From Lucinisca nassula (lineage: Eukaryota > Mollusca > Bivalvia > Lucinida > Lucinidae), in assembly GCA_963580285.1 (NCBI GenBank), contig OY757013.1, positions 129,825,027-129,889,026 on the forward strand: a stretch of DNA of 64,000 bases. Reading direction: 5' to 3'. Positions 34,569-44,693 of this stretch are shown here, piece by piece. The position numbers were made by a program, and so were the translations under genes. Within the stretch, counting starts at the first letter, position 1, and each line of letters starts with the position of its first letter. The notes under the pieces are model-generated. The model was not told the DNA's origin and made no database searches. It saw only the letters and a list, made by a program, of their open reading frames with translations.

Positions 34569-35233
34569 TTTGATAAAGTAAGGTACATGTAGCTCGTCTA
34601 CACGGTACTTGCGTTCAGCCGTGTTTTAAGCAGTCACACAGCCTCTTTGACCGAGGCATTAACACATTTCACCCGAAGTCATTTTTCTAACAGACTATAA
34701 ATCATTTTCTTGTAACAGATGCATAAAGATTGTCATGTTTAGATTCATCAATACTGACAATATGAAGTTACCACCATTTCTGTGTCGCTGTTACATTCAT
34801 GATGTGTAGGCACACTGTCGATTTTGCTATAAATTAAATTTGATCGTCTGCTGGTGTACAATGTAATGAAAACATAAAGATTCTCCCGTACGCACGGGAA
34901 TTGGGCAGGCTCCTACGCGTCCCTCGAAGTCGGATGACCAAAACGATATCCTGAACCGAAGCAATTCAACTTACCAGACTGGGTAGACGATCTGAACGTA
35001 GACGAACTGAATGGGCCTCTGACAGGAAATAGTCCACATGCACATACATTTTTTGTGTACATAAAATATCACTCTGAGAGCCAGTTTTCTGAATCAAAGA
35101 CCGCAAGAAATCTGTGTAATCTCTGGCCTCTTAAAACCCAAGGGTAGACTTTTAAATGGTACAAATTTCGTGGAGAGGCACATAACCTTAGTGGTATTAC
35201 AGCTACCAATTTGTGTATAGGCTGTCCGATAAT
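34569..35233. other. Unrecognised stretch
   Basis: No repeat family or coding signal was recognised. Confidence 0.35.
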
Positions 35234-35420
35234 CATTACGAAATCATGCCTATACAAATAAATTACCGCCGAAAACATGAAATTTTAAGAGGCGGTTCTA
35301 ACCAGTACCGACAGTCTATATTTTAGAAGAAAAATAAGGTTTACCCCTGCAGAGGCCAGTTTTGCTATATAAGTGTGGGGTTCTAGGGGATCAAAATTAT
35401 ATAAGGGTGTTTTCCCGATG
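35234..35420 (+). mobile_element. M1 element, left hairpin arm deleted
   Basis: Tips present (CATTACGAAATCATGCCTAT). The jump from TTTTAAGA directly to GGCGGTTCTAACC removes one arm of the palindrome. Confidence 0.8.
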
Positions 35421-35738
35421 TAAGCACTACTGCAGCAATATGTTCATAAAAATATTATTTTTCATTGCCATTCTCGTGAATAAGACCTGAATGACACTTT
35501 GGAACAGCAATACGAAGTACAGAATGAATTATGCTTTTCAGAAGAAACATATATCCAGTCCGACTTAATCAGTCTATTCTACGTAATACGGAAAACCATC
35601 GAAGTAAGCAAAAAGTCACAGAAAAAGATGAAACGAAAAAGAAGATTTTACATCTTGTTCGTATCAAAGATGGAAAACCATCTGAAAGAATGAGAATGTG
35701 TGTGTCCATCTCTACCTCAGTTCATATAAAGCATTCAT
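35421..35738. other. Unrecognised stretch
   Basis: Two overlapping short frames (35,499-35,743), lysine-rich, no domain recognised. Confidence 0.35.
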
Positions 35739-35984
35739 CATAACGATAACACGCCCGCGCGACATAGTGCATTTTTCACATCCCCAAAATGGATACTTTT
35801 CTGACGAAAATCTGTGATATTTTACTTATTTGTACTGCAAAATGATGCGGTTCTAACGAGTACCCACAACCTATGCCTTGGGACAGAAATAGAAAAAATA
35901 ATGTATACCCCCGCAAACCCCAATATTCTCGTTATAAATTGGAGTTTAGGTGGGAACTCATTTCACAGACCTGTTCACGTGATG
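35739..35984 (+). mobile_element. M2 element, left hairpin arm deleted
   Basis: Tips CATAACGATAACACGCCCG and CTGTTCACGTGATG; only the right arm TGCGGTTCTAACGAGTACCC is kept. Confidence 0.8.
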
Positions 35985-36210
35985 TTTTGGACCGCTAAGA
36001 AGGTCTAAACCTGCACAGGCAAAAACAATGTGCGCCAGACCGTTAAATGCATACAAGCCTTTTGGTTTCATCGGGCGGCAGGGCTCGAGAAGTCATGTCA
36101 TCTCAATGTCGGGTAAAAGACCAACAAAATTGGAAACAACGTTTCAAAATGACCTTAATAGTGTTGACGCCTGACGGGGACGTTAAACCTCGATTCAAAC
36201 AAACAAAGTA
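35985..36210 (+). mobile_element. Family C, 5'-truncated
   Basis: Starts at GGACCGCTAAGAAGGTCTAA immediately after the M2 tip and ends GACGTTAAACC...CAAACAAACAAAG. Confidence 0.7.
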
Positions 36211-36390
36211 TTCATTTTGGCTGAAGGAAATAGCATGACATTTTCAGATGGAACATCCAGTTTGTGCAATACATATATGATCTTAAATGTTATACCTATC
36301 CGTGTCCATAGATAACTTTTTTGCACATTTTGAATTTCCCTTTTCAGCAATTAGCAAATGTTCGTTTGCCTGGGATTTTTTTTTTTTTTT

Positions 36391-36515
36391 TGGTTTTGGT
36401 TTTACGGCCCTTTCAAGATTATTTCACTCATATCGAGCCGATCGTTAATCAGAGGTGGGCGAAAATCGGAGTACCCGGAGAAACACCACCTTACCTTCCG
36501 TTGCAGAACTTGCAT
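36391..36515 (-). mobile_element. SINE family R, fragment
   Basis: Shares with 62,270-62,452 the tail complement GGTTTTGGTTTTACGGCCC and ATATCGAGCCGATCG...AGAGGTGGGCGAAAA. The tRNA-like head is missing here. Confidence 0.6.
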
Positions 36516-36581
36516 GGGAAATGCAATATTGAATCCAAACTAACTGGTTAGCATCTGACGTTAAGGTCTCATTCACACAAT

Positions 36582-36857
36582 CATCACGAAAGCAAGCCTA
36601 TATAATTTTGACGCCCTTGAACCCCATTTTGATATAGTAAAACTGGGCTCTACAGGGGTAATCCTTATTTGTCTTATTTGTACTCCAAAATATAGATTGT
36701 TGGTACTCGTTAGAACCGCCTCGATGAGGCGGTTCTAACGTGTACCCACAATCTATATTTTGAGCAGAAATAACAAATATCACAATTTTAGCTTAAAATT
36801 TTCGTTTTTCCGGCGGTAAAAATCACACTGTATTTGTATAGGCGTGTTTTCGTAATG
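36582..36857 (-). mobile_element. M1 element, complete
   Basis: CATCACGAAAGCAAGCCTAT to ATAGGCGTGTTTTCGTAATG; hairpin perfect at GCCTCGATGAGGC. A further M1 arm scrap with a duplicate right tip follows to about 36,925. Confidence 0.85.
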
Positions 36858-37144
36858 GAAGTCTGCTCTAAAATATAGATTGTCGGTACTCGTTAGAACC
36901 CCCAATCTCTATCTGTTTTCGTAATGGCATTCTGGTCAAGTTTGTAAATCAATACTTCCAAAACAGATAAATATAGGATGGCCAAACACCAAGCTAGAAA
37001 CTAGACCCTCATTATAGCAAATACTGACGAGTACATGTAGAATTACTCGGAAAACGAGTATTGATTGGATAAGATGGATATTCCATCTTAAACATAAACG
37101 GATGTTTTTTGTTGTTGTTTTTTCATCTCGGAACTGACTGCAAA

Positions 37145-37425
37145 TATCATGAAAACATGCCTATATAAATTTGGCCCCCTTGAACCCCACTTTTATATAG
37201 TAAAACTGGGGTTTACAGGGGTAAACCTTATTTTTCTTATTTGTACTCTAAATATATAGATTGTGGGTATTCGTTAGAACCGCCTCAGTGAGGCGCTTCT
37301 AACGAGTACCCACAATCTATATGTTGAGCAGAAATAAGAAAAATATCACAATTTTTCATCTGAAATTTTGCATTTTTTCGGCGGTAAAGTTTATAATGTA
37401 TTTGTATAGGCGTGTTTACGTAATG
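37145..37425 (-). mobile_element. M1 element, complete
   Basis: TATCATGAAAACATGCCTAT to ATAGGCGTGTTTACGTAATG. AATATCAT occurs at both outer edges, a possible 8-bp target duplication. Confidence 0.85.
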
Positions 37426-37501
37426 AATATCATGCGGCTGAGACGCCTGTCCGCGACAAGCGACTTATAAATGTATATAGGTCAGCAATTCCATTGTAAT
37501 G

Positions 37502-37697
37502 CTGTTTGTTTGTTTGATGTGAGGTTTAACGTCCCCGTCGATACTGTATAGGTCATTTTTGAGACGTTGCTACCAATTCTGTGGGACTTTTACCCGACGC
37601 TGAGATGAAATGACATCTCAAGCTCTGTCGCCCAATGAAACCGATAGGGTTCATAAGCATGACCGGTCCGGCTCGCACCGCTTTGCCTGGACAGGCT
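37502..37697 (-). mobile_element. Family C, truncated at the ribozyme repeat
   Basis: Tail complement GTTTGTTTGATGTGAGG at the left. It stops inside TTTGCCTGGACAGGCT, exactly where the hammerhead-bearing repeat starts. Confidence 0.7.
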
Positions 37698-37698
37698 A

Positions 37699-38107
37699 CA
37701 TATTTTCTAGTTCTGTGCTGTATTCCTTGCTTCCAAAGGATAACCCTTTTATAGAACATAAATAACGTCACTACAGCTGGTGTTTGGGAATGTTAGGCGG
37801 CCGTAAAAAGTCTCCCTGCCCTACATCATAGTGTAGTTTATATTTTCTTGTCCTTTGGGATCATTGATTCCATTCTGGAATTTTGAAAATATTTGAGGGT
37901 CACTGATGAGGCCTAATTGGCCGAAACTAGCTAGTCTGGCCCAGAAATAAAAATGTACACTTCATATTTTCTAATTCTGTGGTGTATTCCTTGCTTCCAA
38001 AGGATAACCCTTGTATAGAACATATTTAACGTCACTACAGCTGGTGTCTGGGAATGTGTGGCGGCCGTAAAAAGTCTCCCTGTCCTACACCATAGTGTAG
38101 TTTATAT
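37699..38107 (+). mobile_element. Hammerhead-bearing tandem repeat (retrozyme-like), 1.5 units
   Basis: Unit of 264 bp (CATATTTTCTAGTTCTG at 37,699, repeated at 37,963). Unit order: TCCTTGCTTCCAAAGGATAA, ACGTCACTACAGCTGG, GGCGGCCGTAAAAAGTCTCC, CATAGTGTAGTTTATA, TTCTTGTCCTTTGGG, then the ribozyme. The second unit stops at TAGTTTATAT before its ribozyme. No ORF. Tandem units each delimited by a hammerhead are the hallmark of retrozymes; assignment is inference from structure. Confidence 0.8.
37897..37942 (+). ncRNA. Type I hammerhead ribozyme
   Basis: All catalytic positions are present: CTGATGA (37,903-37,909) and GAAA (37,923-37,926). Stem I is GGGTCA/TGGCCC (6 bp, one G.U). Stem II is GGCC-TAATT-GGCC (4 bp). 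Stem III is ACTA-GC-TAGT (4 bp with a 2-nt loop), followed by C at 37,936, so cleavage is expected between 37,936 and 37,937. The tiny stem III matches the small hammerheads known from Penelope-like elements and retrozymes, which often act better as dimers. Confidence 0.9.
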
Positions 38108-38587
38108 GAATAACAATATCGACCTCTTCGCAAAAACGGCGACGATAAAATATAGTTAAGTCACTATCACCAATTTTCACAAACGGGTTACGGACGGAAA
38201 GAATGACAGAATGACAGAATGACACGGTGATTTTAAGGCACTTTTAGAAAATCAACCGACTTCAGTCGGTCGCTTTTTCTGCGGGTCGTGCAACTGACAT
38301 TGCCAGAAAGTCTCACCAGGCTTCTGATTTCAAAATGAAAAGTATTTGGTAAGTGAAATGTCCGACTCACAATCGTTTCCGACTTTCTATAAATTTTATC
38401 CTTTGAGTTGCGACAAGCAAAATATTGTTTTGGACATTCCAACCGACACTTAACGTTGAATCAACGTTTAAACAACGTTGATTCAACGTTGGGTCAGGGT
38501 ATAATGTCTGAGGGTATATTTGATCCCAGCGAAAGTTCAGATCAGCATTCGCAATGCAGCTGTTTGCTTGCTACGTAAATGTCAGGA
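38108..38587. other. Unrecognised, with an ACGTT palindrome
   Basis: About 38,450-38,500 holds AACGTTGAATCAACGTTT / AAACAACGTTGATTCAACGTT, a self-complementary stretch. The rest is unrecognised. Confidence 0.4.
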
Positions 38588-38676
38588 TCCAGTTGTTCAA
38601 AGCATCATTAGCTTAACGAGCTCGTTAGTGGTCAAAATGTTACCTGTTCTAGCAAGTACACTATCTACAATTCTGA

Positions 38677-38747
38677 TATGTTTGCAGAAAAAATGTGAGT
38701 AGCTTTTGCATATGCAAAAGCTACTCACATTTTTTTCTGCAAACATA
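38677..38747. repeat. 35-bp-arm perfect hairpin without loop
   Basis: TATGTTTGCAGAAAAAATGT then GAGTAGCTTTTGCAT is followed directly by its complement; the only difference is one extra T in the right arm. It lies inside the N element. Confidence 0.9.
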
Positions 38748-38778
38748 TTAGTATATTTACCATATTACATGATCAAAG

Positions 38779-39193
38779 TCGGCCCTCGCAGTGATCTAAA
38801 TCCTACCCCCCCCCCCCCCACCACCACCACCACAAAAGAAAAAAATAGTAATACTAATTTAGATTTGATATAACATTGTGAAAGAATTGCAGCCCCCGCC
38901 CATCGGGGCTTGAAGAAATAGATGGGATGCATGATGCTTCAACGCAGAGCTGAAACGGACCGCACACGTGTACTGGTAAACCGCTTAGAGGATCTAAGCA
39001 TGCCCAGGCAAAGCGGTGCGAGTCGGACCGTGCATGCTTATAAACCATATTGGGTTCATTGGGCGACAGGGCTTGAGATGTCATTTAATCTCATTGTCGG
39101 GTAAAAGTCCCACACAATTGGAAGCAACGTCTCCAAAATGACCTATACAGTGTTGACGGGGACGATAAACCCCAAATGAAACAAACAAACAAA
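38779..39193 (+). mobile_element. Family C with 5' extension, inserted in N
   Basis: An 11-bp duplication ACATGATCAAA (38,768-38,778 and 39,194-39,204) flanks 415 bp. The last 300 are a standard C element (from about 38,892); the first 113 are extra sequence with a C-run and (CCA)n not found in other C copies. Confidence 0.8.
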
Positions 39194-39232
39194 ACATGAT
39201 CAAAATTTTAACGATTTGTTAGCTTACGATGT

Positions 39233-39461
39233 CACTAGTACTGGTAAACCGCTTAGAGGATCTAAGCCTGTCCAGGAACCGCGGTGCGAGGCGGACCGTC
39301 CATGCTTATAAACCATATTGGTTTCATTGGGCGACAGGACTTGAGATGTCGTTTCAACTCAATGTAGGGTAAAAGTCCCACAAAATTGGAAGCAACGTCT
39401 CCAAAATGACTTTTACAGTGTTGACGGGGACGTTTAACCTCAAATCAAACAAACAAACATT
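39233..39461 (+). mobile_element. Family C, 5'-truncated, inserted in N
   Basis: Begins at ACTGGTAAACCGCTTAGAGG and ends in (CAAA)n, 40 bases after the previous C element. Confidence 0.75.
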
Positions 39462-39550
39462 TGTTTTGAATAACTGGCCCCAGTCGAACCAAAGAAGCTC
39501 ATTTATTCATTTTGAGTAGGTAGATTATAGTCTTTGATGTACATATATGT

Positions 39551-39871
39551 ATCACCGGCCCCGATAGCTCAGTTGGTAGAGTGTCCGCTCCGGGGAACGG
39601 GAGGTCTCGGGTTCGATCCCGGGCCGAGACATACCAAAGTCGTTAAAAATGGTACTAGCTGCTCCTCGCTTGGCACTCAGATTTACGGGGAAGAGTTAGG
39701 ACTGGTCGATCCAGTGTCAGGATAATGTGACTGGGTGTGGTATCATGTAATGTGTCTGGGACATGATACTTCAGTGAGGCAGCACTATAAACGTGAGCAT
39801 TGAGCTCCCTGTCGCAACCAGACACCGTCGTGATATGACTGAAAAATTGTTGAAAGCGACGTTAAACCCGA

Positions 39872-39903
<32 letters not shown>
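39551..39903 (+). mobile_element. tRNA-headed SINE (RUDI/MetaSINE-like) with target duplication
   Basis: Perfect 10-bp duplication ACATATATGT (39,541-39,550 and 39,904-39,913). Head CCCCGATAGCTCAGTTGG...GGTTCGATCCCGGGCC, core GCTCCTCGCTTGGCACTCAG, 3' end GACGTTAAACCCGAATTC and (CA)n tail. Confidence 0.92.
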
Positions 39904-39911
<8 letters not shown>

Positions 39912-40212
39912 GTCCTGAAGCATTTTTTTGCTTGACGCGGCTTAAACCTGCATGTACTTACTCAACGTTGAAAAGACGTCTTCGACGTTTAGTCAACGCT
40001 GAGTGCCTTCTGGGATCATACATGTACCTATTAAATCTGGATAGTTTCTTTTGCGAAAGGTCACCACATACTCGTATGACATTTATGAAACGACATTTGG
40101 TTAGTACCTAAAAGGATTCTGTTTAAGATATTACCAAATAGAATACTACAAGCAGTTTCTATAACAACAGGGGAAAATCAGTTTGTAACGGCCGCATACT
40201 GTAAATGAAAGA

Positions 40213-40527
40213 CCGGCCCCGATAGCTCAGTTGGTAGAGTGTCCGCTCCGGGGAACGGGAGGTCACGGGTTCGATCCCGGGCCGCGACATACCAAAGTCA
40301 TTAAAAATGGTACTAGCTGCTCCTCGCTTGGCACTCAGAGTTACGGAGTAGAGCTAGGACTGGTCGACCGAGTGTCAGGATAATGTTACTGGGTGTAGTA
40401 TCATGTAAAGTGTCTGGAACATGATACTTGAGTGAGGCAGCACTATAAATGTGAGCATTGAGCTCCCTCGCAACAGGACATCGACGTGATATGACTGACA
40501 AATTGTTGAAAGCGACGTTAAACCCGA

Positions 40528-40599
<72 letters not shown>
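40213..40599 (+). mobile_element. tRNA-headed SINE (RUDI/MetaSINE-like) with target duplication
   Basis: Second plus-strand copy, 310 bases after the previous. ACTGTAAATGAAAGA / ACTGTAAATAAATGA flank it (40,198-40,212 and 40,600-40,614). The (CA)n tail has grown to about 68 bases. The CVCVCV open frames are its complement. Confidence 0.9.
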
Positions 40600-40603
<4 letters not shown>

Positions 40604-40638
40604 TAAATAAATGATAAGACACGTTGGATCACGCAACA

Positions 40639-40897
40639 TATCACGAAAACACGCCTATATAATTTTGACCCCTTTTAACCCCACTTTTATATAGAAAAGC
40701 TGGGGTTTTCATGGGTAAAAATAATTGTTCTTATTTCAGCTCAAAACATAGATTGTGGGTACTCGAAAGGTTCTGTCGAGTCCCCACAATCTATGTTTAA
40801 GCAAAAATAAGAGAAATATCAGATTTTTTTATGGAAATTTTCAATTCTTGGGTGGTAAAATCTTCCAATACCTTTGTTTAGGCGTGTTTTAATAATG
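40639..40897 (-). mobile_element. M1 element, shortened hairpin
   Basis: TATCACGAAAACACGCCTAT to TAGGCGTGTTTTAATAATG. The hairpin tip is reduced to GTACTCGAAAGGTTCTGTCGAGTCC. Confidence 0.8.
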
Positions 40898-41058
40898 TAT
40901 AACAACAAGACACACATTGTTTACTCTACGTTGAATCAGTCGTGCCAACATAGATTAAACGTTGCGTCCCAGCTGGTATGTAACGATGTCTAACAGTCGT
41001 GACCATTTTATAAAATCACGAGTGTATGATTCTGCTCGTTGTAAACGATTATTGACAA

Positions 41059-41357
41059 TTTTGATTGACTTGAGGTTTAACGTCCCCGTCAACACTGTAA
41101 AGGTCATTTTGGAGACGTTGCTTCCAATTTTGTGGGACTTTTACCCGACATTGAGATGAAATGACATCTCAAGCCCTGTCGCCCAATGAAACCAATAGGG
41201 TTTATTAGCATGGACGTTCCGCCTCCCACCGCGGTTCCTGGACAGGCTTAGATCCTCTAAGCGGTTTACCAGTACTAGTGTGCGGGCCGGATTCAGCTCT
41301 GCGTGGAAGCATCATGCAGCCCATATATTTCTTCAAGCCCCTATGGGCGGGGGCTGC
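41059..41357 (-). mobile_element. Family C SINE-like element with target duplication
   Basis: Perfect 14-bp duplication ACGATTATTGACAA (41,045-41,058 and 41,358-41,371) defines a 299-bp unit: 5' GCAGCCCCCGCCCATAG on the minus strand to the GACGTTAAACCTCAAGTC tail. The best-delimited C copy. Confidence 0.92.
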
Positions 41358-41560
41358 ACGATTATTGACAAAGCAGTTAAAAAAAACTTATGGTTGTCAC
41401 AGACGCTATCATTACGTTACACGCCAGTGACAATGTCACACGGTTATACACGCCGGTAACAATGTCACACGGTTATGACACGTGTGGTCATATAAATTTC
41501 TAACGGAATGACGTTATCCACTGAATGGCAATGACGTTATATGATAAACCGCAGTCATCA

Positions 41561-41754
41561 GGGACCGTCAAGTTGTTCAAAACATCGTTAGCTTAATGAG
41601 CTTGTTAGCTGTTCTAGCAAGTTTAATATATAAAATTTTGTTATTTTTGCTGCAAACATTTTTTCAGCAAAAATAGTAGCATATTTGCTATAACAAATGA
41701 TCAAAGTTTTAATGATACGTTTACTAACATCGTTAGTTTTGAACAACTGGCCCC
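41561..41754 (+). mobile_element. N element, compact
   Basis: GTCAAGTTGTTCAAAACATC then GTTAGCTTAA at the left, AACATCGTTAGTTTTGAAC then AACTGGCCCC at the right: inverted ends of about 28 bases. Interior hairpin TTTTTGCTG/CAGCAAAAA. Confidence 0.8.
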
Positions 41755-42208
41755 TGAGCTACAGTAAATATGGACTGTAAATTATATGGTCACATCGTAG
41801 CCCTATGTTTGATGGACCCTGCACTAATAATCGTATACACCATTAAATCGCCAACATACTATTTGAATATTTCAGAAATGCAAGGCAACGCCTTTTCCTT
41901 TGCTAAAAGTGGTATATTCTTAAAGGTAAGAATTTTATCCTGGAAAGCAAATTATTTCCTTTAATAGGAGACATCTTTTTAGAGGAAGTCTCGAGGATTG
42001 TCTCCCCTGCAAGTCACGGCGAAAAGCAATCAGATGTAGTCATTCGCTTTGAACAAATATTGGGTACCTGTAATAATCCTAATTATAGGGACAGATAGGC
42101 ATAAGCAAACAATACAGACCCAATGCCAGGAGCAGTCTAATCAGGGTCTACATTGTTTGCCATTGCACCTGCACCTTAAGGACTCATTGCTGGATCATGA
42201 AACAAATT
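41755..42208. other. Unrecognised, with O-type remnant
   Basis: CAAACAATACAGACCC...GGGTCTACATTGTTTGCC at 42,099-42,160 is an inverted pair like those in O elements. Confidence 0.4.
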
Positions 42209-42487
42209 TATTAGAAACACGCCTATACAAATACATTATAAAATTTTCCTCCGAAAAAAACGATGCTTTTCAGATGAAAAATTGTGATATTTTTCTTGTT
42301 TCTGCTCAAAATATAGATTGTGAGTTCTCGTTAGAACCGCCTCGTCGAGGCGGTTTTAACGAGTACCCACAATCTATATTTTAGAGCAGAAATAAGAAAA
42401 ATCAGGTAAACCCCTGATAACCTCATTTTTACTTTATAAAAGTGGGGTTTCAAGAGAATCAAAATTATATAGACGTGATTTCTTGAT
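42209..42487 (+). mobile_element. M1 element, left tip eroded
   Basis: TTATTAGAAACACGCCTATA to GACGTGATTTCTTGATG; hairpin GCCTCGTCGAGGC perfect. Confidence 0.8.
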
Positions 42488-42642
42488 GAGGAGAATTACA
42501 GCACGTCCACAAGGTGTCCGAATGTTTAGGATGTTTACGGTATTTATCGATTTTATTATACTAATGACATAAAAAAAGAATATAGAGCAAAACTTCAATA
42601 ACTGGAACACGACTGGCTCGTATTCCTTGGCTAATTCGAGCT

Positions 42643-42943
42643 CATTACGACAACACGCCTATACAAATACATCGTAAACTTTACCGCCTCCCCCCCCCCC
42701 CCCAAAAAAAAAAGCGAAATGTTAAGGGATGAAACATTGTGATATTTTTCCTATTTCTGCTCCAAATATAGACTGTGGGAACTCGTTAGAACCGCCTCAT
42801 TGAGGCGGTTCTAACGAGTTCCCACAATCTATATTTTAGAGCAGAAATAAAAAAAAATAAGGTATACCGCTGTAAACCCCAGTTTTACTATATAAAAGTG
42901 GGGTTCAAGGGGGTCAAAATTATATAGGCATGTTTGCGTGATG
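42643..42943 (+). mobile_element. M1 element with C-run
   Basis: CATTACGACAACACGCCTAT to AGGCATGTTTGCGTGATG. A C-run then A-run expands the left arm; hairpin GCCTCATTGAGGC perfect. Confidence 0.85.
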
Positions 42944-43018
42944 TGACTTTTGAGTTCATATAAAAATAGTTCAATAGCTCCAGATACATGTATCTATATT
43001 TGATTTCATCTTTAAAAG

Positions 43019-43203
43019 GTTTGTATTTTCTTGTCCTTTGGGGACATTGATCCCATTGTGAGTTATGAAAATACTTAAGGGCCACTGATGAAGCCTATTT
43101 GGCCGAAACTAGCTAGTCTGGCCAGGATTTACTCTTACACTCCATACTGTTCAGTTCTGTGACGTATTCTTTGCTTGTAAAGGATAACCCTTTTATAGAA
43201 CAT
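43019..43203 (+). mobile_element. Hammerhead-bearing repeat, partial and diverged
   Basis: Covers TTTGTATTTTCTTGTCC to AACCCTTTTATAGAACATAT, i.e. the unit from just before the ribozyme through the following AGGATAACCC block. It starts at the position where the 38,107 copy stops, as expected of fragments of a circular or multimeric template. Confidence 0.75.
43079..43124 (+). ncRNA. Hammerhead ribozyme, diverged
   Basis: CTGATGA (43,085-43,091), GAAA and the ACTA-GC-TAGT-C stem III are kept. Stem I GGCCA/TGGCC is all Watson-Crick, replacing the G.U of the other copies by C-G. Stem II has an A/C mismatch at its first pair, which should weaken it. Confidence 0.8.
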
Positions 43204-43404
43204 ATCTGTTGTAAATACTCATTAGTATGATCTTAATGAGATGATTCAAATGAGTACACACAGCAGAATCGCCAAGGCGTTAAAATAGTACACATAGCGT
43301 ACCCTATTTTTATTATTATTATTATTATAGAACATCGTAAACTTTGGGTTTGCTTAACTCTTTCTCATTATGCCCCTTTACATGACTCTATATTTAAACC
43401 TTAG

Positions 43405-43708
43405 CTTTTCGAAAACACCCCTATATAAATACATTGTAAACTTTACCTCTGAAAAATCGATTTTTTAGATGAAAAAAATGTGATATTTTTCTTATTTCTG
43501 CTCACAATATAGATTGTGGGTACTCGTTAGAACCGCCTCATCTAGGCGGTTATAACGAGTAGCAAAACCGCCTCATCGAAGCGGTTCTTACGAGTAGCCA
43601 CAATCTAGCAGAAATAAGACAAATAAGGTTACCTCTGTAAACCTCAGTTTTAATATACAAAAGTGGGTTTCAAGGGCGGAAAATTATATTAGGCGTGTTT
43701 TCGTGATG
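43405..43708 (+). mobile_element. M1 element with doubled hairpin
   Basis: Left tip lightly eroded (TTTTCGAAAACACCCCTATA), right AGGCGTGTTTTCGTGATG. Two successive GCCTCATC...GCGG hairpin tips. Confidence 0.8.
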
Positions 43709-43733
43709 GCGACGAAGTCGGCAGGGGCCATTT

Positions 43734-43951
43734 GTTAAAAACTAACGAAATCGTTAGTTTCGTTAGTTAACGAGTCGTTAAAACTTTCAGTATTTAATAT
43801 GACAAATATTCTAATATTTTTGCTGACAAGCTACTCACATTTTTTTTCAGCAAAATTCCAAATTTTTAGATATTGTTCTCGCTTGAACAGTAAACATTAT
43901 TGCCATTGACGAGCTCGTTAAGCTATAATAATTGTCTTGAACAACTGGACC
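43734..43951. mobile_element. N element, diverged
   Basis: GGGGCCATTTGTTAAAAACTA at the left (final base beyond the tip), GTCTTGAACAACTGGACC at the right; includes the GCTACTCACATTTTTTTTC motif seen in the 38,677 hairpin. Confidence 0.65.
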
Positions 43952-44000
43952 AAGTAGTTCGAACTCGCTCTATTTCGAACAAATTTCCGGGGTTCCAAAT

Positions 44001-44265
44001 CATTACGAAAACACGCCTATACAAATACATTGCCATTTTTTGGGCAAAAAATTAGAAATTTTAAGATGAAAAATTATGCTCATTTACTTATTTCTGCTCA
44101 AACCGTGGATTGTGGGGACTCGATAGAACCGCCTCGACGAGGCGGTTCTATCGAGTACCCACAATCTATGCTTTTGAGCAGAAATAAGTAAAATAATGTA
44201 TACCCCCTTAAACCCCAGTTTTACTATATAAAAGAGGGGTTCAACCGGGTCAAAATTATATGATG
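44001..44265 (+). mobile_element. M1 element, right tip deleted
   Basis: CATTACGAAAACACGCCTAT at the left. The right side jumps from AAAATTATAT to GATG, losing AGGCGTGTTTTCGT. Hairpin GCCTCGACGAGGC perfect. Confidence 0.85.
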
Positions 44266-44693
44266 TGCATTCGAGTTATAATTGAGGTTCTGCTGTAACT
44301 TGATTATATAACTTACCAATCATTATTTTCCGTGATTCAGATTCACACTGAATGACTTGTATCAAAGCTAATCCGATAAGAAAATAAGCTGCTAACCGCT
44401 TCCTATGCCGTGCACTCATTTTGAAACATTTGCACACTAATTGTTAAACGGAGAAGACACATGTATTATATAAGTCAAAGTCGAACCAAAACCACTTAAA
44501 ACTATCATGATAGCTCAACTTTCTCTTTTGTATTTAGAAAACGAGTTCTCGAACATTTTAATGTTCAGAAATGCGACACAATCCGAGAATTAAATTTTCC
44601 TGCAATATCGTCGGCATTGCTGTAATCCAAATAAATGTTTGAACGTCAGTGAAAAATATGCATAATTATAGTTTCTCTTAAACGTCATAAACT
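44266..44693. other. Unrecognised stretch
   Basis: No repeat family or coding signal was recognised; the last 19 bases are part of the direct repeat flanking the next M1. Confidence 0.35.

Larger units (their letters stand above)
38588..39482 (+). mobile_element. N element split by two C insertions
   Basis: Left end CCAGTTGTTCAAAGCATC and right end TTTTGAATAACTGGCCCC match the ends of the compact copies at 41,561 and 43,734. Between them lie the C elements at 38,779 and 39,233. Confidence 0.7.

Noticed and set aside
39554..39630. A functional tRNA gene (good box A and box B)
   Set aside because: Followed by a SINE body and (CA)n tail and enclosed by a 10-bp target duplication; the anticodon arm is not a proper 5-7-5 structure.
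40313..40639. Cys/Val-rich CVCVCV protein
   Set aside because: Complement of the expanded (CA)n tail of a SINE.
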